Positions 43,301 through 51,154 of a DNA stretch of 64,000 nucleotides are shown one piece after another (the first letter of the stretch is position 1; every line of letters starts with the position of its first letter). The stretch comes from Candidatus Latescibacterota bacterium (GTDB taxonomy: Bacteria > Krumholzibacteriota > Krumholzibacteriia > JACNKJ01): assembly GCA_020633725.1 (NCBI GenBank), contig JACKDC010000003.1, positions 62,001-126,000 of the forward strand, given 5' to 3'. The notes under the pieces are model-generated. The model did no database searches. It saw only the letters and a program-made list of their open reading frames with translations, and was not told the origin of the DNA. A program made the translations under genes and the position numbers.

Positions 43301-44292
43301 ATGAGGTGTTCCCGCGCGACGCGGCCTTCAACTTCGGCCCGCCGCTGGCCCAGAACGCCGGCCCCGTGGCGAACTACTGGCTCGGCGACATCGCCGACGC
43401 GGGCACGGGCGACGGCTTCTACGACGGCCTGGTCAACCTCACCGACATCACCGTCATGGGCGCGAGCTTCGGCGTCTGCGAAGGCGACGGCGCCTACAAC
43501 AACGAGGCGGACATCGGTCCCACCGACAGCGGCCTGCCCGACGGCATCCCCGTCACCGACAGCTGCGTGGACTTCGAGGACCTCATCCTCTTCGCCATCA
43601 ACTACGGCCAGGTGGCGCCGCTCAGCGCGCCGCCGGCGCTCGCCGAGACGGTCCAGCTCAGCTGGTATCGCCTCGATGACGGGATCTGGGGCCTCGGCCT
43701 CCTCGCCCCCAACCACGCGCTCAAGGGCATCCGCCTGAGCGCGGCGTTGCCGGACGGGGTCGTCCCCCGGATCGAAGCGGGGGCGGCGCTCGCCGCGCAG
43801 GGCCCCAGCTTCTTCGCGAACATCGATGCCAACGGCATCGACGTGAGCCTCGTGATCCTCGGTACGGATCGCGCGTTTGCCGCCGACGGCGAACTCCTGC
43901 GCGTGATCCTGCCGGCGGGCGTCGAGCCCGGAGCGGTCTCCATCGATGCGCGTTCGCTCGCGAACACGCCGCTGGAGCTCGCGCTGGATGACGAGGTGAT
44001 TCCCGACCTGCCTCAGTCCTATCGCCTGGGCCAGAACTTCCCGAACCCCTTCAACCCGAAGACGCGGATCGACTTTGATCTGCCGTCGCCCCAGCCGACG
44101 CGGGTGGCGATCTTCGGCGCCGACGGACGTCTCGTCCAGGTCCTCCTGGATCGGGCCATGCCGGCGGGCTACCACTCCGTGATCTGGGACGGGCGCGACG
44201 CCAACGGGGGGCAGGTCGCATCGGGGGTCTACTTCTTCCGCGTGCAGGCTGGGCCGCTCGACGAGACCCGCAAGATGCTGCTGCTGAAGTAG
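40387..44292 (+). CDS. Giant secreted beta-helix protein with cohesin-like, Fn3, dockerin-like and sorting domains
   Basis: This 1301-residue protein has a signal peptide (MFERMRASVVLVL...SHA) and a right-handed parallel beta-helix at about 25-445, opening VITVPGDYVTVQEAVDAAAPGDTV-type, as in pectate-lyase-like repeat proteins. Next come a cohesin-like beta domain (about 455-592: LRGYEITVDSDFRLGFGEADIVEGG), Fn3/Ig-like domains (about 595-1000), a dockerin-like pair of Ca-loop helices (about 1000-1075: DGLVNLTDITVMGASFG and DSCVDFEDLILFAINYG), a second cohesin-like domain, and the sorting module NFPNPFNPKTRI to the C-terminus. No catalytic residues are recognised, so glycan or adhesion function is inference. 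It is a tandem paralogue of the next gene. Confidence 0.88.
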   Translation: MFERMRASVVLVLSLLLLTLSLSSHAAVITVPGDYVTVQEAVDAAAPGDTVDVAAGSYEEQVVIAKDLLLRGAGAGSTVLLSPVSLTAFFNSGSDDNYPVLYIHDATVQVAGLTIDGAGRGNGNSRFMGVAFWNAGGSVAAAAITGVRETPFSGAQHGLGLYAGNDSGGPYSLTLSDLTVDDYQKNGVTLTGAGLGVALSNVSCAGAGVTNVIAQNGIEIADGAGGTLTGCSVSGHHWDGASWTSTGLLLVAAAPTTVTGLDASVDQVCVYAYDSDLSLDASTILHTGADPAYDGITAWNSTEFSKRGGPRVQPSPLSALTPAGGRALMTVAVTNSTITGQNRPGAWGVDAYVEEDALDLDVHGCTITGFETGCWLEEAGGALDADCTDNRISGNDVGGMWSNATSPVDARQVWWGSHLGPYHAANNPDGLGDAVEGNVLFTPWLGMGTLGPLPASSGPINCSGSVTLAFHYAPDADTPALRGYEITVDSDFRLGFGEADIVEGGALASVGDPTFFDIVDNLDGTFTVSGAILGATGGLTDPGDLFSVTFHGQATGQGVVTIPHYKLRDLMNADIYATLADATVDVDCTPPDVPALFAEPGYTQGTENTLDWSDQSASGAVEYLVQRATDAGFGTGLADSGWIPGLSFTFTGLADAQLYHYRVRTRDALANESNWSAAESSTQDDTKPVSSAGPLSTYQGALSFNVPYTASDATSGLAQVELFVDVDGGGYASAGVYTASPIAFTAGGDGVYSFYTVAADNVGNVEDTPGGADTSTTVDTTAPAGTFVINSGLAFTNNLAVNLNNAITDAHPPLEMRFSNDDVTYSAWEPYQSSKAWTLAAGGDGPRVVYAQFRDVVGNVFPTQDQIVYDATAPGPAAGLSVLRGHQQVELTWTDPGDGDLEGVEIYRGMWHDAANASAYPEYDDLPDDVLPTRPASRAAAVASPEWVLAGSVSAGVGTFVDAWAPRGYYYYEVFPRDAAFNFGPPLAQNAGPVANYWLGDIADAGTGDGFYDGLVNLTDITVMGASFGVCEGDGAYNNEADIGPTDSGLPDGIPVTDSCVDFEDLILFAINYGQVAPLSAPPALAETVQLSWYRLDDGIWGLGLLAPNHALKGIRLSAALPDGVVPRIEAGAALAAQGPSFFANIDANGIDVSLVILGTDRAFAADGELLRVILPAGVEPGAVSIDARSLANTPLELALDDEVIPDLPQSYRLGQNFPNPFNPKTRIDFDLPSPQPTRVAIFGADGRLVQVLLDRAMPAGYHSVIWDGRDANGGQVASGVYFFRVQAGPLDETRKMLLLK

Positions 44293-44299
44293 CGCCTCC

Positions 44300-44340
44300 A
44301 AGGCCCCGGGCCGCTCGACGGTCCGGGGCCTTCTGCTTTC
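44300..44340 (+). terminator. Intrinsic terminator between the two beta-helix genes
   Basis: AAGGCCCCGG (44300-44309) pairs with CCGGGGCCTT (44323-44332), then CTGCTTTC. Confidence 0.75.
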
Positions 44341-44377
44341 GATCGCAACAACAACTCAAGCGTGGGGGGGAACACGG

Positions 44378-47300
44378 ATGACACGACGCGTAGCGGTGGC
44401 CTTGGCCATCCTGGTCCTGGGCGCGCTGCCGGCACTGGCGGCCACCATCACGGTACCGGGTGATCAGCCCACGATTCAGGACGCCATCACGGCGGCCAGC
44501 GCCGGCGACATCATCGCGGTGGATGCGGGCACCTACCAGGAGCAACTCTACATCGACAAGACCGTCGACCTGGTGGGCGCTGGCGCGGGCGTGTGCACGA
44601 TCGAGGCGCCGGACGCCGTCGATCGCAGCACCTACACCGTGACCCAGTGGAACGGCGCCGTGCGGACCGTCGACGCGGTCGTCGGCGTCAACGGCGCGGG
44701 GACGGTGAACATCTCCGGCTTCACCGTGGACGGGCGCGACACCGGCCCCGACAACTTCTACGGCATCCACTACTTCGACACGAGCGGCGCGATCACCGCC
44801 TGCACCGTCAGCGGCATCACCTACCCCGCCGCGCCGGGCGCCCAGCGCGTGGTCAGCATCGTGGCCGCGCACAGCGACGGCACGCCGATCGTCGTCGACG
44901 TGAGCGGCAACCAGCTCCCGGACTTCCAGAAGGGCGGCATCCTGGTGATGGGCCCCGACTGCAGCTTCACCGTGAACGGCAACACCGTGATGGACGTGGC
45001 GACGGGCGACATCGCCGGCAACGGCATCCAGCTCGCCTACGGCGCCAGCGGCAGCACCGCGGGCAACGTGGTGCAGGGCGTCGGCTACACGGGCTCGAGC
45101 TGGGCCGGCACGGGCATCCTGCTCTTCGAAAGCGGCGACGTCAGCATGGACGGCGACGAGGTCTTCGATTGCCAGAGCGGCGTCAACTACTCCGACTGGC
45201 GCTGGGTCTACAGCCATCCGGTGCCCGTCAACATCCAGATGGACAGCCTGAACCTGCACGACAACGAGTGGTCGCTGGGCGCGCAGCTCAGCGGCGACGA
45301 GAGCGACCTCAACATCGACATCACCGGCTGCACGATCACGGGCAGCGCGGCCGACGGCCTCGACCTCTTCGGCACCGACGCCTGGACCGGCTACTACACC
45401 GGCTGGCAGAACGGCGATCTCGTGGCGACCGTCACCGACTGCGTGATCTCCGGCACGGCCGCCGGCTACGACGGCCTCTGGACCGGCGACTTCTCCGGCA
45501 ACACGAACAACGCCAGCGTGACCGTGCGGAACACGTCCTTCGTGGACAACGGCAATTCGGGGATCAACAACGACTTCCCCACCGCCGCCGTCGACGCGCG
45601 CGAGTGCTTCTGGAACAGCGCGACCGGCCCCGTGGACGGCGGCCCCGCGCCCCTGCTGCCGCGCGCCACGCGCCCGCGGGTCGCGCCCATCGGCGTGGAC
45701 CTGCCGCGGAACGCGCCGGTCGTCGAGGTGCTGGCGGAAGCCGGCGACCGCGCGGCGGAGACCTTCTTCGGCAGCGTCATGGTCTCGCCCTTCCTCGCCC
45801 TGCCTCCGGGGACGACCCCGATGACCTGGGGCGTCGCGCCGGGCGCGACCATCCAGGCCGCGATCGACGCGGCCGCGCCGCTGGACGTCATCGACGTGGC
45901 GGCCGGCACCTATCCCGAGCAGCTGCACATCACCACCGACGATCTCACCATCACGGGCGCGGGCGCCGGCCTCACGATCGTGCAGGCCTTCGCCGGCATG
46001 CCGGCCTTCTTCACCACCGGCGCCTACGACAACTACCCGCTTGTCTTCGTCGACGGCGCCACGGGCGCAGCGCTCAGCGCGCTGACCCTCGACGGCGCCG
46101 GCCTCGGCAACAGCAACAACCGCTTCGTCGGCCTCGGCTTCTGGAACGGCGGCGGCTCGCTGAGCGACGCCGAAGTGCTCAACGTCATGGACACGCCGTT
46201 CAGCGGCACGCAGCACGGCGTGGGCGTCTACTCGGCCAACGACACCGGCGGCCCCTACACGATCGCCCTGAGCAACGTCCAGGTGCTGGACTTCCAGAAG
46301 ACCGGCGTTGCGCTCACCGGCGCGGGACTCACGGTGGACCTCGATGACGTCACCACGGTGGGTCAGGGGCCCACGAACGTCACCGCGCAGAACGGCATCC
46401 AGATCAGCGGCGGCGCTGGCGGCACGGTGGACAACTGCGCCATCAGCGACATCGCCTGGACCGGCGGCACCTGGACGGCCACGGGCTTCCTGCTCGATGG
46501 CGCCGCGACGGTGACCGCCAGCGGCGTCGACATCGACAACTGCCAGACCAGCGTCTACTGGATCGACACCGACGGCAGCTACGGCGACGCCACGATCTCG
46601 AACCCCATCGGCGACGCCTACTACGCGTACAGCACGGCGCCCGACCGCGCGAGCGGCCAGGTGAAGGTGCTGCCGCAGCCGGTGGAAGGCCTGGACTTCG
46701 CGAGCGGCGACCGGGCCAGCGTGACGGCGACCGTGAGCAACTGCGTCGTCACGGGCACGGGCCTGACCGACAGCTGGGGCGTGAGCGCGTTCAGCGATCT
46801 GGACGGTCCCATCGACTTCACGGTGACGGGCTGCACGATCACGAACTGGGACTGGGGCGTCGTGGTCTACGATTTCGACGCCACGCTCGACCCGGTGATC
46901 ACGTCGCAGATCCACGGCAACACGATCAGCGGCAACACCAGCTACGGCGCCTTCGCCTACACGGCCAACGCGCAGGACGCCACCGACAACTGGTGGGGCG
47001 CCGCCTCCGGCCCCTACCATCCCACGCTCAATCCTCTCGGCCTCGGCAACGCCGTGAGCGACAACGTGGCCTTCGAGCCCTACGCCGGCCAGGTGGTCTT
47101 CGGGATCGCGGCCAGCGACAACGGCCCGATGAACTGCAGTGAGTCGAGCGCGCTGACCTTCAGCTACACGCCCGACGCGCTCACGCCGGCCATGCGGGGC
47201 TACTCGCTGCGCATTCCGATCACCGCGGCCGCGACCTTCGACAGCACCAGCTTCGTCCCCAACCCGGCGCTCTATCCCACGGGCCCGGGCAGCGCTCCCA

Positions 47301-48805
47301 GCTTCTTCGACGTGAGCCTGGCCCCCGGCGGCACGGCTTACACGGTCGACTACAGCATCCTGGGCACGACGCCGGGCATCCTCGCTCCGGTGAACCTGTT
47401 CACGCTCACCGTGGACGGCGCCACCGACGGCACGGCGGTCATCGGCGCGGACTCCTGCTCCGTGCGCGACCTGAGCAACCAGCCCATCGGCGCGGACTGC
47501 TCGGCCAGCCAGAGCATCGTGGTGGACTGCACGTCGCCGGCCTCGGTGACGGGCATCACCGCCGCCCCCGGCCACCAGAAGGTCGAGCTGAGCTGGACCA
47601 ACCCCGGTGACGCCGACCTGGCGGGCACGGAGATCTGGCGCGCGCTGTCCCACGACGCGGGCCTCGCCTCGACCTATCCCGAATACGGGAGCGAGGCGGG
47701 GAACATCGAGCCCACGCGTCCCGCGGACCGCGACGGCGCGGACGCCAGCGCCGAGTGGACGCTGGTCCACACCGCTCTGGCCGGCGAGACGAGCTGGACC
47801 GATCCCGTCGCCGACCGCGGCATCTACTACTACGAGCTCTTCGCGGTGGACACGGCGAGCAACATCGGCCCGCTGGCCCCGGCCAACGACCGCGCCACGA
47901 ACTACTGGCTCGGCGACGTGAACCCCACCGTCACCGGCGACGGCGACGTGGACCTGGTGGACATCACCGTGCTCGGCGCCGCCTACGGCACGGCCTCCGG
48001 CGGGCTCGGCTACGACAACACCTGCGACGTCGGCCCCACGGACAGCGCCCTCGGCGACGGCATCCCGCTGCCCGACAACCTGGTCGGCTTCGAGGACCTG
48101 ATGATCTTCGCGCAGAACTACGACAACGTCGCACCGCGGCCCGTGCAGGGCAGCGACATCGCGCTGCTCAGCTGGTTCCGGCAGGAGGACGGCGCCTGGG
48201 CGCTCGCCCTCACCGAGCCCTGCGCGAACCTGAAGGCCCTGCGCCTCAGCACCAGCCTGCCGGACGGCGTGTCGGCCACGGTGAGCGAAGGTAGCCTGCT
48301 CGGCCAGCAGGCGGGTCCCGTCTTCCTGCGCCAGCTGGACGGCGAGTCGCTCGACGTCAGCCTCGCGCTCATGGGACGTGGCCTCGCCGTCGCGGGACGG
48401 GGCGTGCTGTTCACGGTGCGCCTGGAGGGCGACGCGCAGCCGGTCGACCTGGAGCTGACCGTGCGCGACACCCGGAACGCCGCTCTCGACTTCACGCTGA
48501 GCGACACCTCGGTGGCCGAGCTGCCGTCGAGCTACCGCCTGGTGGGCAACTTCCCGAACCCGTTCAACCCGAAGACCAGCATCGCCTTCGATCTGCCCGA
48601 GGCGCAGTTCGTGTCGCTGTCGGTCTTCAGCGCCGACGGGCGCCTCATCCGCACCCTCGTGGACCGGCGAATGGACGCGGGACATCAGGTGGTCACCTGG
48701 GCGGGCCGTGACGCGAACGGCGCCCCGGTGGCCTCGGGCATCTACTTCGCGCGCATCGAGGCGGGTCCGCTCGCGGCGACCCACAAGATGCTGCTGATGA
48801 AGTAG
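44378..48805 (+). CDS. Giant secreted protein with two beta-helix domains, cohesin-/dockerin-like and sorting modules
   Basis: This 1475-residue paralogue of the preceding protein has a signal peptide (residues 1-21), one beta-helix at about 22-460 (ATITVPGDQPTIQDAIT), and a second, separate beta-helix at about 480-905 that is the closer match to the neighbour's single helix (shared AAPxDxxDVAAGxYxEQ, DNYPL, LDGAGxGN, TPFSGxQHG). A cohesin-like region (about 915-1050), an Fn3 domain (1055-1170), a dockerin-like repeat (about 1173-1250: DGDVDLVDITVLGAAYG, VGFEDLMIFAQNYD), another cohesin-like region and the NFPNPFNPKTSIAF sorting module complete it. The ATG follows a G-rich leader. Its function is probably surface structure or carbohydrate binding. 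Confidence 0.87.
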   Translation: MTRRVAVALAILVLGALPALAATITVPGDQPTIQDAITAASAGDIIAVDAGTYQEQLYIDKTVDLVGAGAGVCTIEAPDAVDRSTYTVTQWNGAVRTVDAVVGVNGAGTVNISGFTVDGRDTGPDNFYGIHYFDTSGAITACTVSGITYPAAPGAQRVVSIVAAHSDGTPIVVDVSGNQLPDFQKGGILVMGPDCSFTVNGNTVMDVATGDIAGNGIQLAYGASGSTAGNVVQGVGYTGSSWAGTGILLFESGDVSMDGDEVFDCQSGVNYSDWRWVYSHPVPVNIQMDSLNLHDNEWSLGAQLSGDESDLNIDITGCTITGSAADGLDLFGTDAWTGYYTGWQNGDLVATVTDCVISGTAAGYDGLWTGDFSGNTNNASVTVRNTSFVDNGNSGINNDFPTAAVDARECFWNSATGPVDGGPAPLLPRATRPRVAPIGVDLPRNAPVVEVLAEAGDRAAETFFGSVMVSPFLALPPGTTPMTWGVAPGATIQAAIDAAAPLDVIDVAAGTYPEQLHITTDDLTITGAGAGLTIVQAFAGMPAFFTTGAYDNYPLVFVDGATGAALSALTLDGAGLGNSNNRFVGLGFWNGGGSLSDAEVLNVMDTPFSGTQHGVGVYSANDTGGPYTIALSNVQVLDFQKTGVALTGAGLTVDLDDVTTVGQGPTNVTAQNGIQISGGAGGTVDNCAISDIAWTGGTWTATGFLLDGAATVTASGVDIDNCQTSVYWIDTDGSYGDATISNPIGDAYYAYSTAPDRASGQVKVLPQPVEGLDFASGDRASVTATVSNCVVTGTGLTDSWGVSAFSDLDGPIDFTVTGCTITNWDWGVVVYDFDATLDPVITSQIHGNTISGNTSYGAFAYTANAQDATDNWWGAASGPYHPTLNPLGLGNAVSDNVAFEPYAGQVVFGIAASDNGPMNCSESSALTFSYTPDALTPAMRGYSLRIPITAAATFDSTSFVPNPALYPTGPGSAPSFFDVSLAPGGTAYTVDYSILGTTPGILAPVNLFTLTVDGATDGTAVIGADSCSVRDLSNQPIGADCSASQSIVVDCTSPASVTGITAAPGHQKVELSWTNPGDADLAGTEIWRALSHDAGLASTYPEYGSEAGNIEPTRPADRDGADASAEWTLVHTALAGETSWTDPVADRGIYYYELFAVDTASNIGPLAPANDRATNYWLGDVNPTVTGDGDVDLVDITVLGAAYGTASGGLGYDNTCDVGPTDSALGDGIPLPDNLVGFEDLMIFAQNYDNVAPRPVQGSDIALLSWFRQEDGAWALALTEPCANLKALRLSTSLPDGVSATVSEGSLLGQQAGPVFLRQLDGESLDVSLALMGRGLAVAGRGVLFTVRLEGDAQPVDLELTVRDTRNAALDFTLSDTSVAELPSSYRLVGNFPNPFNPKTSIAFDLPEAQFVSLSVFSADGRLIRTLVDRRMDAGHQVVTWAGRDANGAPVASGIYFARIEAGPLAATHKMLLMK

Positions 48806-48817
48806 GGCGGATCGCGC

Positions 48818-48858
48818 TATACTTGTACGCAGGGGGGCTCCGGCCCCCCTGCCTTTAT
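48818..48858 (+). terminator. Hairpin after the second beta-helix gene, overlapped by a -10 box
   Basis: GCAGGGGGGC (48829-48838) pairs with GCCCCCCTGC (48843-48852) across TCCG, then CTTTAT. A TATACT hexamer (48818-48823) sits just before the stem, so transcription of the downstream gene could begin at the hairpin itself. Confidence 0.65.
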
Positions 48859-48869
48859 CGGAGGTCACC

Positions 48870-49646
48870 ATGCGACGCCTGCTCCTCGCGCTGCTCCTCC
48901 TCGCGCTGGCCTCCCCCGCCGGCGCCGCGGTCACCCTGCGCTGGTCGCCGGCCGACTCGACGGTGTCCACGGGTGACGGCGCGCGGCTGTCGGTCATGCT
49001 CGACGACGTGGTGGACGTCCGCACCATCGAGCTGCGCGTGAGCTACGACCCCACGCTGCTCGCCAGCGTGCACGGCGCCCCTGGCGCGCTGTTCAGCGGC
49101 GCCGGCTGCTCGCTCTTTCCCGACTTCGACGACTCCACGCCCGGCGAGTGGTATGGCGGTGTCGTCACCCTCGGCTCGACCTGCTGGGTGACCGGCCCCG
49201 GCGAGCTCTACCACTGGGACTTCGACACGCTCGCTCCCGGCACCTGCCCCATCGGCACGGTGATGGTGCGGCTCTACGATCCCTTGGCGAACGCGATCGC
49301 GGACGTCACGCTGCCCGCCACGACCGTCCTCGTGGGCGAGGGCACGGCGGCGCCGCCGCCCGCGGCGCCCGGGCTCAGGCTCGGCATCGCCCCCAACCCC
49401 TTCAATCCGCGTTGCCGTCTCAGCCTCGGCGCCTCCGCGCCGGGTCCCGCGCGCCTCGAGCTCTTCGACCTCGCCGGGCGGCGGCTCGCCCTGGCCTGGA
49501 CGGGCGTGCTGGGCGAGGGCGTCCATACGCTGGACTGGACCGCCGCCGACGCCGAGGGGCGCCCCCTCGCCAGCGGGGTCTACCTCTTCCGTCTCACCGA
49601 CGCCGCCGGGCGCAGCGCCACGCTCCGGGCCACCCTCCTCAAGTAG
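48870..49646 (+). CDS. Secreted cohesin-like domain protein with sorting module
   Basis: This 258-residue protein has a signal peptide (MRRLLLALLLLALASPAGA). Residues 20-152 form a cohesin-like beta sandwich: an opening strand VTLRWSPADSTVSTGDGARLSVMLDDV, then IELRVSYDPTLL and a late segment ELYHWDFDTLAPGTCPIGTVMVRLYD. Residues about 165-258 are the C-terminal sorting module (IAPNPFNPRCRLSL...GVYLFRLTDAAG). GGAGGT precedes the ATG. It follows two proteins that carry dockerin-like repeats, so it could be a surface receptor for them; this pairing is inferred from gene order and domains only. Confidence 0.78.
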   Translation: MRRLLLALLLLALASPAGAAVTLRWSPADSTVSTGDGARLSVMLDDVVDVRTIELRVSYDPTLLASVHGAPGALFSGAGCSLFPDFDDSTPGEWYGGVVTLGSTCWVTGPGELYHWDFDTLAPGTCPIGTVMVRLYDPLANAIADVTLPATTVLVGEGTAAPPPAAPGLRLGIAPNPFNPRCRLSLGASAPGPARLELFDLAGRRLALAWTGVLGEGVHTLDWTAADAEGRPLASGVYLFRLTDAAGRSATLRATLLK

Positions 49647-49654
49647 CCCCCCTC

Positions 49655-49683
49655 TTGCGCGGGCCGAGTGGCCCTGCTAGCTT
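49655..49683 (+). promoter_or_regulatory. Promoter of asnA
   Basis: TTGCGC (49655-49660), 17 bases, TAGCTT (49678-49683), the same pair and spacing as before the CLC gene. Confidence 0.55.
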
Positions 49684-49735
49684 AGTGGTGTTTCGGCTCC
49701 GATTTACCCATTACCCGCGCCCAGGATGGATGGCC

Positions 49736-50857
49736 ATGGCAGACAAGACCGCAGACCTCGCCGGACCCGGCGTCAGCACCTACGAGGAAGTCGCCAAGGC
49801 GCTGCCCACCGACTACAGCTCGGTGCTCAGCCCCAAGGAGACGCAGAAGGCTCTCTACGCGGTGAAGCGCGCCATCGAGGACGGCCTGGCGCGCGAGCTC
49901 AACCTGATGCTGGTCCAGTGCCCGCTGATCGTCGACAAGCACAGCGGCATGAACGACTACCTGGACCGCGACGGCTCGCGCACCCCCGTGGACTTCCTGG
50001 CCGGGCTCGGGCTCGACAAGCGCATCGAGGCGCAGGTGGTGCAGGCGGCCACCAAGTGGAAGCGCTTCGCGCTGAAGCAGTACGGCTGTCAGCCGGGCGA
50101 GGGCATCAACACCGACATGCGCGCCGTGCGCAAGGACTACTTCCTCGACCACGACCACAGCAGCTACGTGGATCAGTGGGACTGGGAGCGTGTGATCACG
50201 GCCGAAGAGCGCAACCTCGACTTCCTGACCGGCGTCGTGAAGAAGATCTGGAAGGTGCTCGTGGAGGCCGAGGAACTGGCCCACGACATGTTCCCCGCCC
50301 TGAACAAGTTCGAGAAGATGCCGCGCGAGCTGGTCTTCCTGCACGCCGAGGAGATCCTCGAGCGCTACCCCGACCTGCCGCGCAAGCAGCGGGAGACGCG
50401 GATCATCCAGGAGCATCCGGCGATCTTCATCTACGGCATCGGGCACACGCTCGACGACGGCTACCCCCACGAGATGCGCGCCGCCGACTACGACGACTGG
50501 GTCACGCCGTCCGTCGTCAAGAACGGCAAGCAGATGCACGGCCTCAACGGCGACATCCTGGTGTGGAACAAGGTGACGAAGCGGCGCCACGAGCTGAGCA
50601 GCATGGGCGTGCGCGTCACGAAGGACACCCTGCGCCAGCAGCTCAAGATCACGGGGCAGGAGGACTTCCTCAACATGCCCTACCACAAGATGATCCTGAA
50701 CGACGAGATCCCGCTCAGCATCGGCGGCGGCATCGGCCAGAGCCGCGTCTACAGCTACATCCTCAAGAAGGCCGCCCTCGGCGAGGTGAGCGTGACGATC
50801 TGGCCCGAGCAGCTGCACTCCATCTGCGCGGAGCGCAACATTCACCTGCTGCGCTAG
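49736..50857 (+). CDS. asnA: Aspartate-ammonia ligase (asparagine synthetase A)
   Basis: This 373-residue enzyme uses ATP and ammonia to make asparagine from aspartate; it has a class II aminoacyl-tRNA-synthetase fold. Family motifs visible are KWKRFALKQY, GEGINTDMRAVR, SSYVDQWDWERVI, LDDGYPHEMRAADYDDW, GLNGDILVWN, ELSSMGVRV and the motif-3-like IGGGIGQSR. It is longer than E. coli AsnA (330) through an N-terminal extension and a small insertion. An in-frame ATG 6 bases upstream (49730) is an alternative start. The gap 50858-51154 holds a hairpin repeat and the next promoter. Confidence 0.93.
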   Translation: MADKTADLAGPGVSTYEEVAKALPTDYSSVLSPKETQKALYAVKRAIEDGLARELNLMLVQCPLIVDKHSGMNDYLDRDGSRTPVDFLAGLGLDKRIEAQVVQAATKWKRFALKQYGCQPGEGINTDMRAVRKDYFLDHDHSSYVDQWDWERVITAEERNLDFLTGVVKKIWKVLVEAEELAHDMFPALNKFEKMPRELVFLHAEEILERYPDLPRKQRETRIIQEHPAIFIYGIGHTLDDGYPHEMRAADYDDWVTPSVVKNGKQMHGLNGDILVWNKVTKRRHELSSMGVRVTKDTLRQQLKITGQEDFLNMPYHKMILNDEIPLSIGGGIGQSRVYSYILKKAALGEVSVTIWPEQLHSICAERNIHLLR

Positions 50858-50873
50858 ACCGTCATCGGTTCGC

Positions 50874-50937
50874 GAACACGAATCCCCTCCGCTCGACTTC
50901 ACACTGCGTGAGGCGCTCGCGGAGGGGATTCGTGTTC
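50874..50937. repeat. Intergenic hairpin repeat, copy A
   Basis: A perfect 19-bp inverted repeat (50874-50892 with 50919-50937) encloses a 26-base loop with the core CTTCACACTGCGTGAGGCGC. The core recurs at 53142-53190 (reverse) and 57897-57926 with different flanking arms. It may double as a terminator for asnA, although there is no U-run. Confidence 0.75.
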
Positions 50938-51102
50938 ACGGACCGGCGCGGCCTCGGGCGAGCGCAAGGCGTTCTGACGTCTACACGGCCACGCCACGCG
51001 GAATGGCGCAGCAGGTGGGCGCCCGCCTGTCGAGCGCCGCGGCGCCATTAGGACAACGCCGTCGGCTGGCGGCGCGGCGATGCGCCCGCCAACAGCGATT
51101 GC

Positions 51103-51131
51103 TTGACCCTGGCGGCGCCGGCTTCTAGGAT
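51103..51131 (+). promoter_or_regulatory. Promoter of the secreted hydrolase gene
   Basis: TTGACC (51103-51108), 17 bases, TAGGAT (51126-51131); transcription would start about 17 bases before the ATG. GGAAGGAG is the ribosome binding site. Confidence 0.7.
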
Positions 51132-51154
51132 CGGCCGATCGGAAGGAGCCGATC

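Noticed and set aside
50858..51154. Possible tRNA (GGTTCG...GAATCC in this gap)
   Set aside because: The bases belong to the arms of hairpin repeat A; no cloverleaf can be formed.
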